Shown: positions 8,976 through 17,972, counted from the stretch's first letter. The stretch is 64,000 nucleotides of DNA from Actinomyces marmotae (GCF_013177295.1 NZ_CP053642.1:620001-684000); one strand, 5' to 3'. Notes: a model not told the origin generated them from the sequence alone. A program made the numbers and translations.

Positions 8976-9022
8976 AGCGGGCGCCGTCGCCCGCGAGGAC
9001 GCGGGAGGCGACGGCGCCCGCT
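8976..9022. terminator. Bidirectional terminator hairpin
   Basis: A perfect 16-bp inverted repeat (arms 8976-8991 and 9007-9022) whose loop carries a further CCCGCG/CGCGGG stem. It lies between the convergent LacI gene (stop 8938) and iolG (stop 9055) and can serve both strands. Confidence 0.75.
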
Positions 9023-9054
9023 GGGATGCCCCGCCTGAGCGGGACCGCGGCGGC

Positions 9055-10044
9055 TCAGTCCAGGAGCACGGGCTGGCCGCTCTTGGCGGAGGCCGTGGCG
9101 GCCTCGGCCAGTCGCAGGGCCTTGATCGCGTCGTCGATGCTCGTGGGCGGCGTCGTGCCGGCCTCGACGGCCTCGATGAAGGCGGAGAGCTCCAGGCGGT
9201 AGGCGTCCGCGTAGCGCTCCAGGAAGAAGTCCAGGTACGGCTCCTGGGCGTCGGTCACCTCCGCGTTGGACAGGCGCACGGTGGTGGCGCGGATGTTCTC
9301 GGCGAACAGGGCGCCGTCGCGGCCCGAGGCCTCCAGGCGCTGGTCGTAGCCGGAGGCGCAGTGGCGGTTGTTGATGATCGTGGCCACCGCCCCGGAGGCG
9401 GCCTTGAGGGTGACGACGGCGGCGTCGAAGTCACCGGCGGCCTTGATGCCCTCGTCGAGGTTCTGGCCCACGGCGTGGACCTCGACGATGTCGCCCAGGA
9501 AGAAGCGGGCCATGTCGAAGTCGTGGATCGTCATGTCGCGGAAGATGCCGCCGGAGACCTTGATGTACTCCACCGGCGGGGCGGCGGGGTCGCGGCTGAT
9601 GATGGTCAGCTGCTCCAGCTCGCCGATGCGGCCGTCGGCCACGGCGGCGCGCACCGCCGCGAAGGAGGGGTCGAAGCGGCGGTTGAAGCCGAACATGACG
9701 GGGGTCGTCACGGCGTCGAGCTCGGCGCGGGCGGCCTCGACGTCCTTCATGTCCAGGGCGATCGGCTTCTCGCACAGGACCGCCTTGCCGGCCTTGGCGG
9801 CCGCGAGGAGGTGGGGGATGTGCAGGGGGGTGGGCGAGCCGACGACGACGGCGTCGACCTCGGGGTCGGCGAAGACCTCCTCGGCCTCCTTGCACGCGCG
9901 GGCGCCGTGGAGGGCCGCGAGGTCTTCGGCCGCGGTGCCGATGGGGTCGCACACGAGGGTGAGCTCGGCCTGCGGGTGCGCGGCGATGGTCTTGGCGTGG
10001 ACGTGGCCGATGCGGCCGGCGCCGATGACGGCGATTCTGAGCAT
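9055..10044 (-). CDS. iolG: Inositol 2-dehydrogenase (IolG)
   Basis: Oxidises myo-inositol to scyllo-inosose with NAD+, the first step of inositol catabolism. It is 329 residues, the usual IolG length. Visible features are the Rossmann motif IAVIGAGRIGHVHAKTI at the N-terminus, VLCEKPIALD near residue 95 with the conserved lysine, GFNRRFDPSF, and SGGIFRDMTIHDFDMARFF with catalytic Asp and His. GGAGCA lies just before the start. It follows the transaldolase gene on the same strand after an 86-bp gap and so probably shares the promoter and operator at 11315. Confidence 0.87.
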   Translation of the reverse strand: MLRIAVIGAGRIGHVHAKTIAAHPQAELTLVCDPIGTAAEDLAALHGARACKEAEEVFADPEVDAVVVGSPTPLHIPHLLAAAKAGKAVLCEKPIALDMKDVEAARAELDAVTTPVMFGFNRRFDPSFAAVRAAVADGRIGELEQLTIISRDPAAPPVEYIKVSGGIFRDMTIHDFDMARFFLGDIVEVHAVGQNLDEGIKAAGDFDAAVVTLKAASGAVATIINNRHCASGYDQRLEASGRDGALFAENIRATTVRLSNAEVTDAQEPYLDFFLERYADAYRLELSAFIEAVEAGTTPPTSIDDAIKALRLAEAATASAKSGQPVLLD

Positions 10045-10130
10045 CGTTGCTCCTTAGGTTGTTCGTGGGGGTGGGACGGGGCGGGACCGGCCGGGGGTGG
10101 GGCTTGCCGCCTCCCCCGGCCGGCTCCGGC

Positions 10131-11207
10131 TCACGGCTTGGGCATGATGACGTCGCGGACCAGGGCATCCAGGTCGGCGTCGGCCTGGAGGAAGCCGCGC
10201 AGCGTGTTGACCGTGGCGCCGAAGGTGTCGAACTCGGCGGGCGTCATGCCGTCGGGCTCGTAGGCCCGGACGAACTCGGGGATGCCGAGCAGGGTCTTCA
10301 TGATCGCGTCGTCAACGGGGACGTCCAGGCGGTTGGTGGGCTTGTAGTCCGACTTGTTGATGATCTCCTGCCACTTGAAGGGCGGGGAGATGACGACGTC
10401 GCCGCCGACGAGCTCGGACCAGTGCATGACGTTGCGGAATGCCGCGGCGAGCATCCGGGCGCGCAGGCCGCGGGCCTGGAACTCGGCGTGGGCGCGCTTG
10501 AAGGCGGCGATGCCGGCCCACTCCAGGTGACCGGGGTCGAGGAAGAGCTCCTCCTTCTTGGCGACCGTCTTGATCCAGTCGTCCAGGCGGCCGACCATGA
10601 GGGTGACGACCGGGCCCATGGTGGAGGTGTCCAGGCCCTCGGCCTCTCGCCGCTTGAGGCCGCGCTCGATGGCCTCGCCGGTGGCCACGGCCTGGGGGAC
10701 TGAGAAGGAGACGGTGACATTGACCGACACGCCGCGGTAGGTGGCGTCCTCGATCGCCTCGACGCCCACCGAGGTGGCGGGGATCTTGACGATGATGTTC
10801 TTGGCCAGCTTGGAGAACTCCTCGGCCTGGTCGGCCAGGGCCTTGGCGGAGCGGGCCAGGCGGGGGTCGGTCTGCATGGAGAGGCGGCCGTTGCGGCCCT
10901 TGTGCTCCTCGAAGGCGGGCTCGAGGAGCTTGGCGGCCTCGATGCTCAGCTCGCGCACGACCTGCCAGCCGATCTGGGACTCGGAGGCCTCGGGCATCTC
11001 CTTGGCGAGCTCGGCGATCCGGGGGAGCCAGACGTCCTTGCGCTGGTTGATGCACGTGAAGGCGATGGTCGGGTTGCAGGTGGCGCCCACGCCTCCGAAG
11101 GAGATGGACTGGCGGAGCTCGTCGGGATCCGCTGAGTCATTCCACAGCGCCGTGGGGAAGTTCTGGGCGGCCTCGAGGAGTGGGCCGGGTGTGTGTTCGA
11201 TGGTCAT
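10131..11207 (-). CDS. Transaldolase family protein
   Basis: A 358-residue class I aldolase-fold protein of the transaldolase family. The N-terminal ATCNPTIAFTCINQRKD loop and the NIIVKIPATSVGVEAIE strand carry the predicted Schiff-base lysine. DISTMGPVVTLMVGRLDD-like and MHWSELVGGDVVISPPFKW segments complete the barrel. Classical transaldolase acts in the pentose phosphate pathway, but this gene sits in front of iolG and behind a TTGTCCAGACAA operator, so a role with inositol-derived or alternative sugar phosphates is suspected (inference). The start at 11207 has AGGAG 8 nt upstream. Confidence 0.82.
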   Translation of the reverse strand: MTIEHTPGPLLEAAQNFPTALWNDSADPDELRQSISFGGVGATCNPTIAFTCINQRKDVWLPRIAELAKEMPEASESQIGWQVVRELSIEAAKLLEPAFEEHKGRNGRLSMQTDPRLARSAKALADQAEEFSKLAKNIIVKIPATSVGVEAIEDATYRGVSVNVTVSFSVPQAVATGEAIERGLKRREAEGLDTSTMGPVVTLMVGRLDDWIKTVAKKEELFLDPGHLEWAGIAAFKRAHAEFQARGLRARMLAAAFRNVMHWSELVGGDVVISPPFKWQEIINKSDYKPTNRLDVPVDDAIMKTLLGIPEFVRAYEPDGMTPAEFDTFGATVNTLRGFLQADADLDALVRDVIMPKP

Positions 11208-11314
11208 CTGCTGCTCTCCTGGTCGGGTTCCCGCAGTGTTCAACCGCAGTCGCCTGGCGGCGTTGCCTGGCTGCGGGTCCTATTCAAGCCGACGCCGTCG
11301 CCCCTGTCAACCGA

Positions 11315-11326
11315 TTGTCCAGACAA
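11315..11326. promoter_or_regulatory. Candidate operator, TTGTCNNGACAA family (site 4)
   Basis: TTGTCCAGACAA has perfect arms. It lies 108 bp upstream of the transaldolase start, in front of the transaldolase-iolG unit. Confidence 0.7.
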
Positions 11327-11334
11327 ACCCTCCC

Positions 11335-11406
11335 GCGAGACCGGTCGAAAATAGGAGCGAGACCGGTCCGCGGACCGGTCTCGCTCCTATTTTCGACCGG
11401 TCTCGC
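11335..11406. terminator. 72-bp perfect palindrome built from R1 repeats
   Basis: Two R1 units facing two inverted R1 units form a perfect 36-bp plus 36-bp palindrome with no spacer. It lies 23 bp past the GntR stop (11430, minus strand) and upstream of the transaldolase operator. The long hairpin suits transcription termination; see also the R1 entries elsewhere. Confidence 0.75.
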
Positions 11407-11429
11407 ATGTGTGGGGGGCGGCGGCGGGG

Positions 11430-12218
11430 TCAGGTGGAGAAGAGGGTGGTGGTGAAGGAGTAGCGCGAGGCGCGGTAGACGTGGCTGCCGTACTCGATGA
11501 CCCTGCCCGAGGCATCGTAGGTGGTGCGCGTGGCGGTGAGCAGAGCGGTGCCGCGCTTCTCGCCGAGCGCCCTCGCCTCGGCCGCCGTGGCGGGGCGGGC
11601 GCCGATGGTCTGGCGCGCCGTCGTGGGGATGACCTGCTCGGCGCGCAGGAGGTCGTACAGGCCCCCGGTAGCCAGGGCCTGGCGGGAGGGGCAGATGTCC
11701 GCTGGGATGAGGTTGGTCAGCACCGCGATCGGCTCGCCGTCGGCCGTGCGCAGCCGGGACAGCCTCACGATCTGCGTCCCCTCGGTCACCTCCAGGCTGG
11801 CGGCCTCGGCCGCGTCCGCGGGGTGCTCGTCGTGCTCCAGGACCTCGGTGGACACCTTGTGGCCGGCGGACTCCAGGTCCGAGTGGAGGCTCGTGAGCTC
11901 CATGGGGCGGTGGACCCGCGTGGGGGAGACCAGGGTACCCACGCCCCGCCTGCGGGTGAGCAGCCCGCGGTCCACGAGCCGTTGGAGCGCCTGGCGAGCG
12001 GTGGGCCGGGAGACCGCGAGCCTCTTGGCCATGGACAACTCATCCTCCAGCCGCGTGCCCACGGGGAGCTCGCCGCTCAGGATCGCCTCCGCGATCGGCT
12101 CGGATATCTGGAAGTAGAGCGGTACCGGGCTCTTGCGGTCCAGTTGGATCTCGACGACGCGCGGCGCCCTGCCCACGGTAGGAGGGGCCTGGCGCGGCGT
12201 GGGGCTCGGATCGGGCAT
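11430..12218 (-). CDS. GntR family regulator with UTRA domain, candidate inositol regulator
   Basis: A 262-residue HutC-type regulator. The winged HTH spans about residues 30-95 (PLYFQISEPIAEAILSGEL, then SMAKRLAVSRPTARQAL and GLLTRRRGVGTLV), and the UTRA ligand domain fills the C-terminal half (IVRLSRLRTADGEPIAVLTN through YGSHVYRASRYSF). The start at 12218 is chosen because the HTH begins soon after; an ATG at 12314 is possible. It is divergent from iolC with an operator-like palindrome between them. HutC-type proteins commonly bind GTC-TA-GAC-like palindromes, so it is the best candidate to bind the window's TTGTCNNGACAA sites (inference). Confidence 0.87.
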   Translation of the reverse strand: MPDPSPTPRQAPPTVGRAPRVVEIQLDRKSPVPLYFQISEPIAEAILSGELPVGTRLEDELSMAKRLAVSRPTARQALQRLVDRGLLTRRRGVGTLVSPTRVHRPMELTSLHSDLESAGHKVSTEVLEHDEHPADAAEAASLEVTEGTQIVRLSRLRTADGEPIAVLTNLIPADICPSRQALATGGLYDLLRAEQVIPTTARQTIGARPATAAEARALGEKRGTALLTATRTTYDASGRVIEYGSHVYRASRYSFTTTLFST

Positions 12219-12359
12219 GGTCGGCGTTCCCTGGTTCTTCGGAGCATGGGCCCGGCGGGTCTCGCCCGGGCCGCGATGGGTGGCGATGCGCCCCTGTCCT
12301 GATGGTCGGGGCATCCAGCGAGGGTACCTGACTATGTGCGCATTTGTCATGTTCAGCAT

Positions 12360-12371
12360 TTGTTCGGACAA
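12360..12371. promoter_or_regulatory. Candidate operator, TTGTCNNGACAA family (site 5)
   Basis: TTGTTCGGACAA (one mismatch in the left arm) has extra flanking symmetry, TTTG...CAAA. It lies 90 bp before iolC and 142 bp before the divergent GntR gene, a position suited to controlling both. A TTGACA hexamer follows at 12375-12380. Confidence 0.65.
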
Positions 12372-12460
12372 ATATTGACAGTGGTGGGAAGCGGGGGCAG
12401 GCTTGGGCCCAGGGCGCCGAGTGGGCGCCCGCCCGCCCCCGACGACGCGGAAGGGAAGCC

Positions 12461-13450
12461 ATGACCGTTTCGACCACCCCGCCCCTGGATGTCCTGACCA
12501 TCGGTCGCTGCGGCGTCGACATCTACCCCCTCCAGATCGGCGTCGGCCTGGAGGATGTCGAGTCCTTCGGCAAGTTCCTCGGCGGCAGCCCGACGAACGT
12601 CGCCGTCGCCGCCGCCCGCTACCGCCATCGATCGGCCGTCATCACCGGCGTGGGGGACGACCCCTTTGGGCGCTTCGTCTGCCAGGAGATGCGGGCCCTG
12701 GGCGTCTACGACGACTACGTCGTGCCCAAGCCGGGCATGAACACGCCGGTCACCTTCTGCGAGATCTTCCCGCCGGACAGCTTCCCCCTCTACTTCTACC
12801 GCGAGCCCTCCGCCCCGGACCTCGAGCTCGACGACGCCGACATCCCCCTGGACGCGGTGCGCGACGCCCGCATCTTCTGGGTCTCGGTCACCGGGCTGAG
12901 CAAGTCGCCGTCCCGCGAGGCGCACCACGCCGCGCTTGAGGCCCGGGGCCGCCGGGCGCACACGATCGTCGACCTCGACTTCCGCGAGATGTTCTGGCCC
13001 GACCGTGCCACCGCCCACGAGGAGGTCGCCAGGATCCTGCCCGGGGTGACCGTCGCCATCGGCAACCGCGAGGAGTGCGAGGTCGCCGTGGGCGAGACCG
13101 AGCCGGACCGCGCCGCCGACGCCCTCCTGGAGGCCGGCGTCGAGCTTGCCATCGTCAAGCAGGGGCCGCTGGGCACCCTGGCCAAGACCCGCGACGAGCG
13201 CATCGAGATGCCCGTGACCCCCGTTGAGACCAAGAACGGCCTGGGCGCCGGGGACGCCTTCGGCGGGGCCATCTGCCACGGCCTGCTGTCGGGCTGGTCC
13301 CTGGAGAAGACGATCTTCGCCGCCTCCACCGCGGGCGCCATCGTCTGCGAGCGCATCGAGTGCTCGACGGCGATGCCCACTGAGCCCGAGCTCCTCAACG
13401 TCATGCGGCGCCACCGCGACCGGTGCGCCCCGAGCCTGAAGGATCTGTGA
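12461..13450 (+). CDS. iolC: 5-dehydro-2-deoxygluconokinase (IolC)
   Basis: Phosphorylates 5-keto-2-deoxygluconate, the fifth inositol step. A 329-residue PfkB-family kinase: DVLTIGRCGVDIYPLQIGVG near the N-terminus, the first PfkB signature in FGKFLGGSPTNVAVAAARY, and the catalytic GLGAGDAFGGAICHGL near residue 260. The start at 12461 has GGAAGGGAAG upstream. It is the first gene of the iolC-aldolase-iolB run (1 bp to the next gene) behind operator site 5. Confidence 0.9.
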   Translation: MTVSTTPPLDVLTIGRCGVDIYPLQIGVGLEDVESFGKFLGGSPTNVAVAAARYRHRSAVITGVGDDPFGRFVCQEMRALGVYDDYVVPKPGMNTPVTFCEIFPPDSFPLYFYREPSAPDLELDDADIPLDAVRDARIFWVSVTGLSKSPSREAHHAALEARGRRAHTIVDLDFREMFWPDRATAHEEVARILPGVTVAIGNREECEVAVGETEPDRAADALLEAGVELAIVKQGPLGTLAKTRDERIEMPVTPVETKNGLGAGDAFGGAICHGLLSGWSLEKTIFAASTAGAIVCERIECSTAMPTEPELLNVMRRHRDRCAPSLKDL

Positions 13451-13451
13451 C

Positions 13452-14324
13452 ATGCCAGGACTGACCGAGCGACTCGTCGAGATCCGGGCCAATGACCCCG
13501 GGCGCATCGCCCGGACCCTGGCCGATCGCCCCCGCGGCTCCCTGCCTGCCGATGGCGGCAAGCTCATGATCATCGCCTGCGACCACCCCGCCCGAGGGGC
13601 GCTCGCCGCCGGCCCCGATCCCATGGCCATGGCCTCCCGTGAGGATGTCCTCGCGCGCTGCGTCGAGGCCCTGGGCCGCCCCGGCGTCAACGGCTTCCTG
13701 GGCACCGCCGACCTCATCGAGGACCTCGCCCTGCTGGGCGCCCTGGACGGCAAGCTCGTCTACGGCTCGATGAACCGGGGAGGGTTGGCCGGGGCCTCCT
13801 TCGAGATGGACGACCGCTTCACCGGCTACGATGCCGCGGGCGTCGTCGGGGCCGGTCTCGACGGCGGCAAAATGCTCCTCCGCATCAACTACTCCGACCC
13901 GGCCACAGCCTCCACGCTGGCGGCCTGCGCGCGCGCCGTCGACGAGCTCGCCGAGAACCGGGTCATGGCGATGGTCGAGCCCTTCATCTCCCGTTGGGAG
14001 GAAGGACGTATCATCAACGACCTGAGCCCCGACGCGGTCATCGCATCGATGGCCATCGCCTCCGGGCTGGGGCGCACCTCGGCCCACACCTGGCTCAAGC
14101 TCCCCGCCGTGGCGGAGATGGAGCGGGTGATGGAGGCGTCGACGCTGCCAGCCCTCATCCTGGGGGGCGCGGTCAGCGAGCGCGCTGGCGAGGCGCGCGA
14201 GGCCTGGGCGCGGGCGCTGGCCCTGCCAACGGTCAAGGGCCTCGTCATCGGCCGCTCACTTCTCTATCCGCCCGACGACGACGTCGCCGCCGCCGTCGAC
14301 TCCACCGTAGGACTGCTCTCATGA
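13452..14324 (+). CDS. Cgl0158-type TIM-barrel aldolase, probable IolJ function
   Basis: A 290-residue (beta/alpha)8-barrel protein of the DeoC/LacD-like group found in actinobacterial iol operons. It probably cleaves 5-keto-2-deoxygluconate 6-phosphate into dihydroxyacetone phosphate and malonate semialdehyde, replacing classical IolJ. Visible segments are KLMIIACDHPARGAL, VNGFLGTADLIEDLALLGAL, GKMLLRINYSDP (candidate Schiff-base lysine region), RVMAMVEPFISRW and HTWLKLPAV. It starts 1 bp after the iolC stop and its stop overlaps the iolB start by 4 bp (ATGA). The function is from family and context, not from a catalytic motif I can verify. Confidence 0.83.
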   Translation: MPGLTERLVEIRANDPGRIARTLADRPRGSLPADGGKLMIIACDHPARGALAAGPDPMAMASREDVLARCVEALGRPGVNGFLGTADLIEDLALLGALDGKLVYGSMNRGGLAGASFEMDDRFTGYDAAGVVGAGLDGGKMLLRINYSDPATASTLAACARAVDELAENRVMAMVEPFISRWEEGRIINDLSPDAVIASMAIASGLGRTSAHTWLKLPAVAEMERVMEASTLPALILGGAVSERAGEAREAWARALALPTVKGLVIGRSLLYPPDDDVAAAVDSTVGLLS

Positions 14325-15223
14325 CCACTGGACACACCGCGATCCCCGCCCCCGGCGTCACCGACATCCACATCCCCGCCGGCTCCTCCGGCCACGACGG
14401 CCTCGCCGTCGACATCACCCCCGAGCGCGCGGGGTGGACCTACTCCGGGCTGCGCGTGGCCGTGCTCGACCCGGGCGCCTCTCAGACCCTGTCCACCGGG
14501 GAGTCTGAGCTGCTCGTGCTCCCCCTGGAGGGCGGCTGCGCCGTCGAGGTCGATGGCCAGGGCTACGAGCTCGACGGGCGCGACGGCGTGTTCGCCGGCA
14601 TCACCGACTACCTCTACATCCCGCGCCACAAGGACTTCACCCTCTCCTCGCCCGGAGGCGGGCGCTTCGCCCTTCCCTCGGCGATCGCCACGCGCGATCT
14701 GCCCGTGGCCCGCTACGGGCGCGAGCAGGTGCGGGTGGACCTGCGCGGCGCGGGCGACTGCTCGCGCCAGGTCAACAACTACTGCCTGGCCAACGGGGTT
14801 GAGACCAGCCATCTGCTGTGCTGCGAGGTCCTGACCCCCGGGGGCAACTGGTCCTCCTATCCCGCCCACAAGCACGACGAGCGCTCCGAGGCCGAGCGCG
14901 AGCTCGAGGAGATCTACTACTTCGAGATCGCCGACAGCCCCGAGGGAGGGCCCGGCTTCGGCCTTCACGCGACCTACGCCGCGCGCGAGGACCGCCCCAT
15001 CGACCTGTGCGTCCCCGTGCGCAAGGGGGACGTGGCCCTCGTGCCCTACGGCTACCACGGCCCCTGCGTCGCGGCCCCCGGCTACGACATGTACTACCTC
15101 AACGTCATGGCCGGACCGGATGAGGACCTCGTCTGGCTCGCCCCCGACGACCCGTCCCACCACTGGATCCGCGCCACCTGGGAGGCCCAGGAGGTCGATC
15201 CCAGGCTGCCCATGGCGCGCTGA
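14321..15223 (+). CDS. iolB: 5-deoxy-glucuronate isomerase (IolB)
   Basis: Isomerises 5-deoxy-glucuronate to 5-keto-2-deoxygluconate. The 300-residue protein has the bicupin architecture, with the metal-binding region SYPAHKHDERSEAERELEEI around residue 180 and DVALVPYGYHGPCVAAPGYD near residue 245, followed by the typical C-terminal YYLNVMAGPD and HHWIRATW. It overlaps the aldolase by ATGA, indicating translational coupling in one operon. Confidence 0.92.
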   Translation: MTTGHTAIPAPGVTDIHIPAGSSGHDGLAVDITPERAGWTYSGLRVAVLDPGASQTLSTGESELLVLPLEGGCAVEVDGQGYELDGRDGVFAGITDYLYIPRHKDFTLSSPGGGRFALPSAIATRDLPVARYGREQVRVDLRGAGDCSRQVNNYCLANGVETSHLLCCEVLTPGGNWSSYPAHKHDERSEAERELEEIYYFEIADSPEGGPGFGLHATYAAREDRPIDLCVPVRKGDVALVPYGYHGPCVAAPGYDMYYLNVMAGPDEDLVWLAPDDPSHHWIRATWEAQEVDPRLPMAR

Positions 15224-15331
15224 GGCCCGGGCGGGCCGGCGCCGCCCGCCCGGCCCCGCCATTCCAAATGACCTTTTGATATGACATGCTTTGCGCATCG
15301 TCCGATGCCGCACGAGAGAGAGACCACGAAC

Positions 15332-17239
15332 GTGAGCAATGAGGCCTACTCGGGAACGATCCGCCTGACCGTGGCGCAGGCGACCATCCGCTTCCTGTCC
15401 AACCAGTACTCCGAGCGCGACGGCGTCGAGCAGCGCCTCATCGCCGGCGCCTTCGGCATCTTCGGCCACGGCAATGTCGCCGGCATCGGCCAGGCGCTCC
15501 TCCAGAACGAGATCGCGCCCGTCGAGGGCGAGGAGCCGATGCCCTACATCATGCCCCGCAACGAGCAGGGCCAGGTCCATGCGGCCGCCGCCTTCGCCAA
15601 GGTGAAGAACCGGTTGCAGACCTACATGTGCACCGCCTCCATCGGCCCGGGCAGCCTCAACATGGTCACCGGCGCCGCCCTGGCCACCACCAACCGCCTG
15701 CCCGTCCTGCTCTTCCCCTCCGACCAGTTCGCCACCCGCGTGCCGGACCCGGTGCTCCAGCAGCTCGAGGACCCGACGACGCTCGATGTCACCGTGAACG
15801 ACGCCTTCCGCCCCGTCTCGCGCTTCTTCGACCGCATCAACCGGCCCGAGCAGCTCATTCCCTCGCTCCTGAACGCCATGCGCGTGCTCACCGACCCCGC
15901 CGAGACCGGCGCCGTCGTCATCGCCATGCCCCAGGACGTCCAGGCCGAGGCCCATGACTGGCCGGTGGAGTTCTTCCGCAAGAGGGTATGGCACGTGCGC
16001 CGCCCCGTGCCCGAGCCGGCCGCCCTGGAGCGCGCCGTGGCCATGATCAAGGCCGCCAAGAGGCCGATGATCATCTCCGGCGGTGGCACGATCTACTCCG
16101 AGGCCAGCGAGGAGCTCCGCGCCCTGGCCACCGCCACGGGCATTCCCGTGGCCGACACCCAGGCGGGCAAGGGGGCCATCAACTTCGACCACCCCTGCGC
16201 CATCGGGGGAGTGGGATCCACCGGCGGGGACTCCGGCAACCACATCGCCGATAAGGCTGATCTCGTCATCGGCGTGGGCACCCGCTACTCCGACTTCACC
16301 ACCGCCTCCAAGACGCAGTTCAAGAACCCTGACGTCCGCTTCGTCAACATCAACGTCTGCGCCTTCGACGCCGCCAAGGAGAGCGCCGAGATGGTCGTGG
16401 CCGACGCCCGCGAGGCCCTGGCCGCCCTAACGACGGCGCTGGATGGCTACCACGTGGACGAGGCCTACTCGGCCGAGATCACCGCCGAGCGCGAGGGGTG
16501 GCTGGCCCGCACCGCAGAGTGCTACCACCTGGGCCACGGCCCGCTGCCCGCCCAGACGGAGGTCTTCGGCGCCCTCAACGAGCTCATGGGTGACGAGGAC
16601 ATCCTGATCAACGCCGCCGGCTCCATGCCCGGTGACCTCCAGGCCCTCTGGCAGGCCCGCACCCCCGTCCAGTACCACGTGGAGTACGCCTTCAGTTGCA
16701 TGGGCTACGAAGTCCCGGCAGCTCTGGGCTGCAAGCTCGCCCGCCCCGAGTCCGAGGTCGTCTCGATCGTCGGCGACGGCACCTACCAGATGCTCCCCAT
16801 GGAGCTGGCCACGGTGGTTCAGGAGGGCGTCAAGGTCATCTACGTCCTGCTGCAGAACTACGGCTTCGCCTCCATCGGGGCGCTGTCTCAGTCGCGCGGC
16901 TCCCAGCGCTTCGGCACCAAGTACCGCCTGCGCGGGGCGGGCAGCCACCTGGCCGATGAGGAGAAGGTCCCCGGCGTCGACATTGCCGCCAACGCCCGCT
17001 CCTGGGGCCTGGAGGTCCACGAGGTCCACTCCATCGCCGAGTTCCGCGAGGCCTACGCCAAGGCCGCCGCCAGTGACAAGCCCTCGATGATCCACATCGA
17101 GACCGACCTCTACGGGCCCAACCCGCCCGGGTCGAGCTGGTGGGACGTGCCCGTTTCGGGCGTCTCGCGCCTGGAGTCCACGCAGAGGGCGTACGAGGAC
17201 TACGACCGCGACCGCGCGCCGCAGCGCCACTACCTGTGA
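15332..17239 (+). CDS. iolD: 3D-(3,5/4)-trihydroxycyclohexane-1,2-dione hydrolase (IolD)
   Basis: Thiamine-diphosphate-dependent ring-opening hydrolase giving 5-deoxy-glucuronate. The protein is about 635 residues: an N-terminal TPP-pyrimidine domain beginning IRLTVAQATIRFL, a central domain, and a C-terminal TPP-binding domain with VVSIVGDGTYQMLPMELATV and the following LLQNYGFASIG (Mg-TPP motif GDG...N). The GTG at 15332 is preferred because GAGAGAGAG lies upstream and the product then begins like other IolD proteins; an ATG at 15305 is the alternative. It is 108 bp from iolB and probably belongs to the same transcript. Confidence 0.91.
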   Translation: MSNEAYSGTIRLTVAQATIRFLSNQYSERDGVEQRLIAGAFGIFGHGNVAGIGQALLQNEIAPVEGEEPMPYIMPRNEQGQVHAAAAFAKVKNRLQTYMCTASIGPGSLNMVTGAALATTNRLPVLLFPSDQFATRVPDPVLQQLEDPTTLDVTVNDAFRPVSRFFDRINRPEQLIPSLLNAMRVLTDPAETGAVVIAMPQDVQAEAHDWPVEFFRKRVWHVRRPVPEPAALERAVAMIKAAKRPMIISGGGTIYSEASEELRALATATGIPVADTQAGKGAINFDHPCAIGGVGSTGGDSGNHIADKADLVIGVGTRYSDFTTASKTQFKNPDVRFVNINVCAFDAAKESAEMVVADAREALAALTTALDGYHVDEAYSAEITAEREGWLARTAECYHLGHGPLPAQTEVFGALNELMGDEDILINAAGSMPGDLQALWQARTPVQYHVEYAFSCMGYEVPAALGCKLARPESEVVSIVGDGTYQMLPMELATVVQEGVKVIYVLLQNYGFASIGALSQSRGSQRFGTKYRLRGAGSHLADEEKVPGVDIAANARSWGLEVHEVHSIAEFREAYAKAAASDKPSMIHIETDLYGPNPPGSSWWDVPVSGVSRLESTQRAYEDYDRDRAPQRHYL

Positions 17240-17302
17240 CGGCGGTGCCGCCGGCGCCGACCCACCTCGCCAGCCGGGGGAGGGGCGGTGCCGACGGCTC
17301 GG

Positions 17303-17336
17303 GGCGGGGCCGCAGTTGACGGGCTGCGGCCCCGCC
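17303..17336 (+). terminator. Hairpin terminator after iolD
   Basis: A 13-bp GC-rich stem (arms 17303-17315 and 17324-17336) with an 8-nt loop lies 64 bp after the iolD stop. It probably ends the iolC-aldolase-iolB-iolD transcript. Confidence 0.6.
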
Positions 17337-17374
17337 GCGTGCCGGGGGGGCCGCCCGCTTCCTGCCCTCAGCGT

Positions 17375-17972
17375 GGGTCCAGTGCGGACGCCTGCGCGGG
17401 CCCCACGGCACCGACATCTTCGACCAGGCAGAGTCCACGGCCCCATGCCGCTGGCCGTGGACCAGGCCATGAGCTTCCTCCGCAAGCACGCCTACAAGGC
17501 CGCGCTCTTCGGTGAGGTCCGCCGCCGTGACGCCTACTCCGTCCCCGTTGAGCCGATCCGCGAGGCTGGGATCGTGGAGCAGTGGGGCACCGGCGTGCGG
17601 CGGGTGTTCGCCCAGGTCGCGCAGGCCGGTCTGCCCGAGCCGGTGATCGAGGAGGTCCGAGACCGGGTACGGGTGACGATCTACGTGCCCAGCCACGACC
17701 CGGGACGGGTGGGTGAGCACGTGAGCAAGTCGAGGGAGCAAGTCATGGTGGTCCTCACCGCTGCGGGCACTCCCCGGTCTCGTTCTGAGTTGCTCGCCGC
17801 CATTGGGCTTGCCGACGCCTATGGGAACTACCGCCGCCATGTGCTCCCGCTCATCGAGCGGGGATACCTCGCCCGGATGATCCCCGGCAAGCCCAACAGC
17901 GGCCTCCAGCGCTACCGTCTCACCGACACCGGCCGCGCCCGCCGCGACGGCCGTTCCGGAGACGCCGGATGA
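17375..17972 (+). pseudogene. Relic of an AlbA_2/ATPase-type (RecG-like) transcriptional regulator
   Basis: Decayed C-terminal half of a putative DNA-binding regulator of the AlbA_2 plus HATPase_c_4 type. One frame gives QCGRLRGPHGTDIFDQAE (from about 17383). After a frameshift near 17435-17446 another frame gives LAVDQAMSFLRKHAYKAALF, then VPVEPIREA joined directly to GIVEQWGTGVRRVFAQVAQA. Intact family members have about 60-80 residues (the LINA..HRDY..SPG region) between those last two blocks, so there is also an internal deletion at about 17560. A C-terminal winged-helix-like region (SRSELLAAIGL...RYRLTDTGRA) survives to the stop at 17972. The N-terminal domain is absent. Confidence 0.75.
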
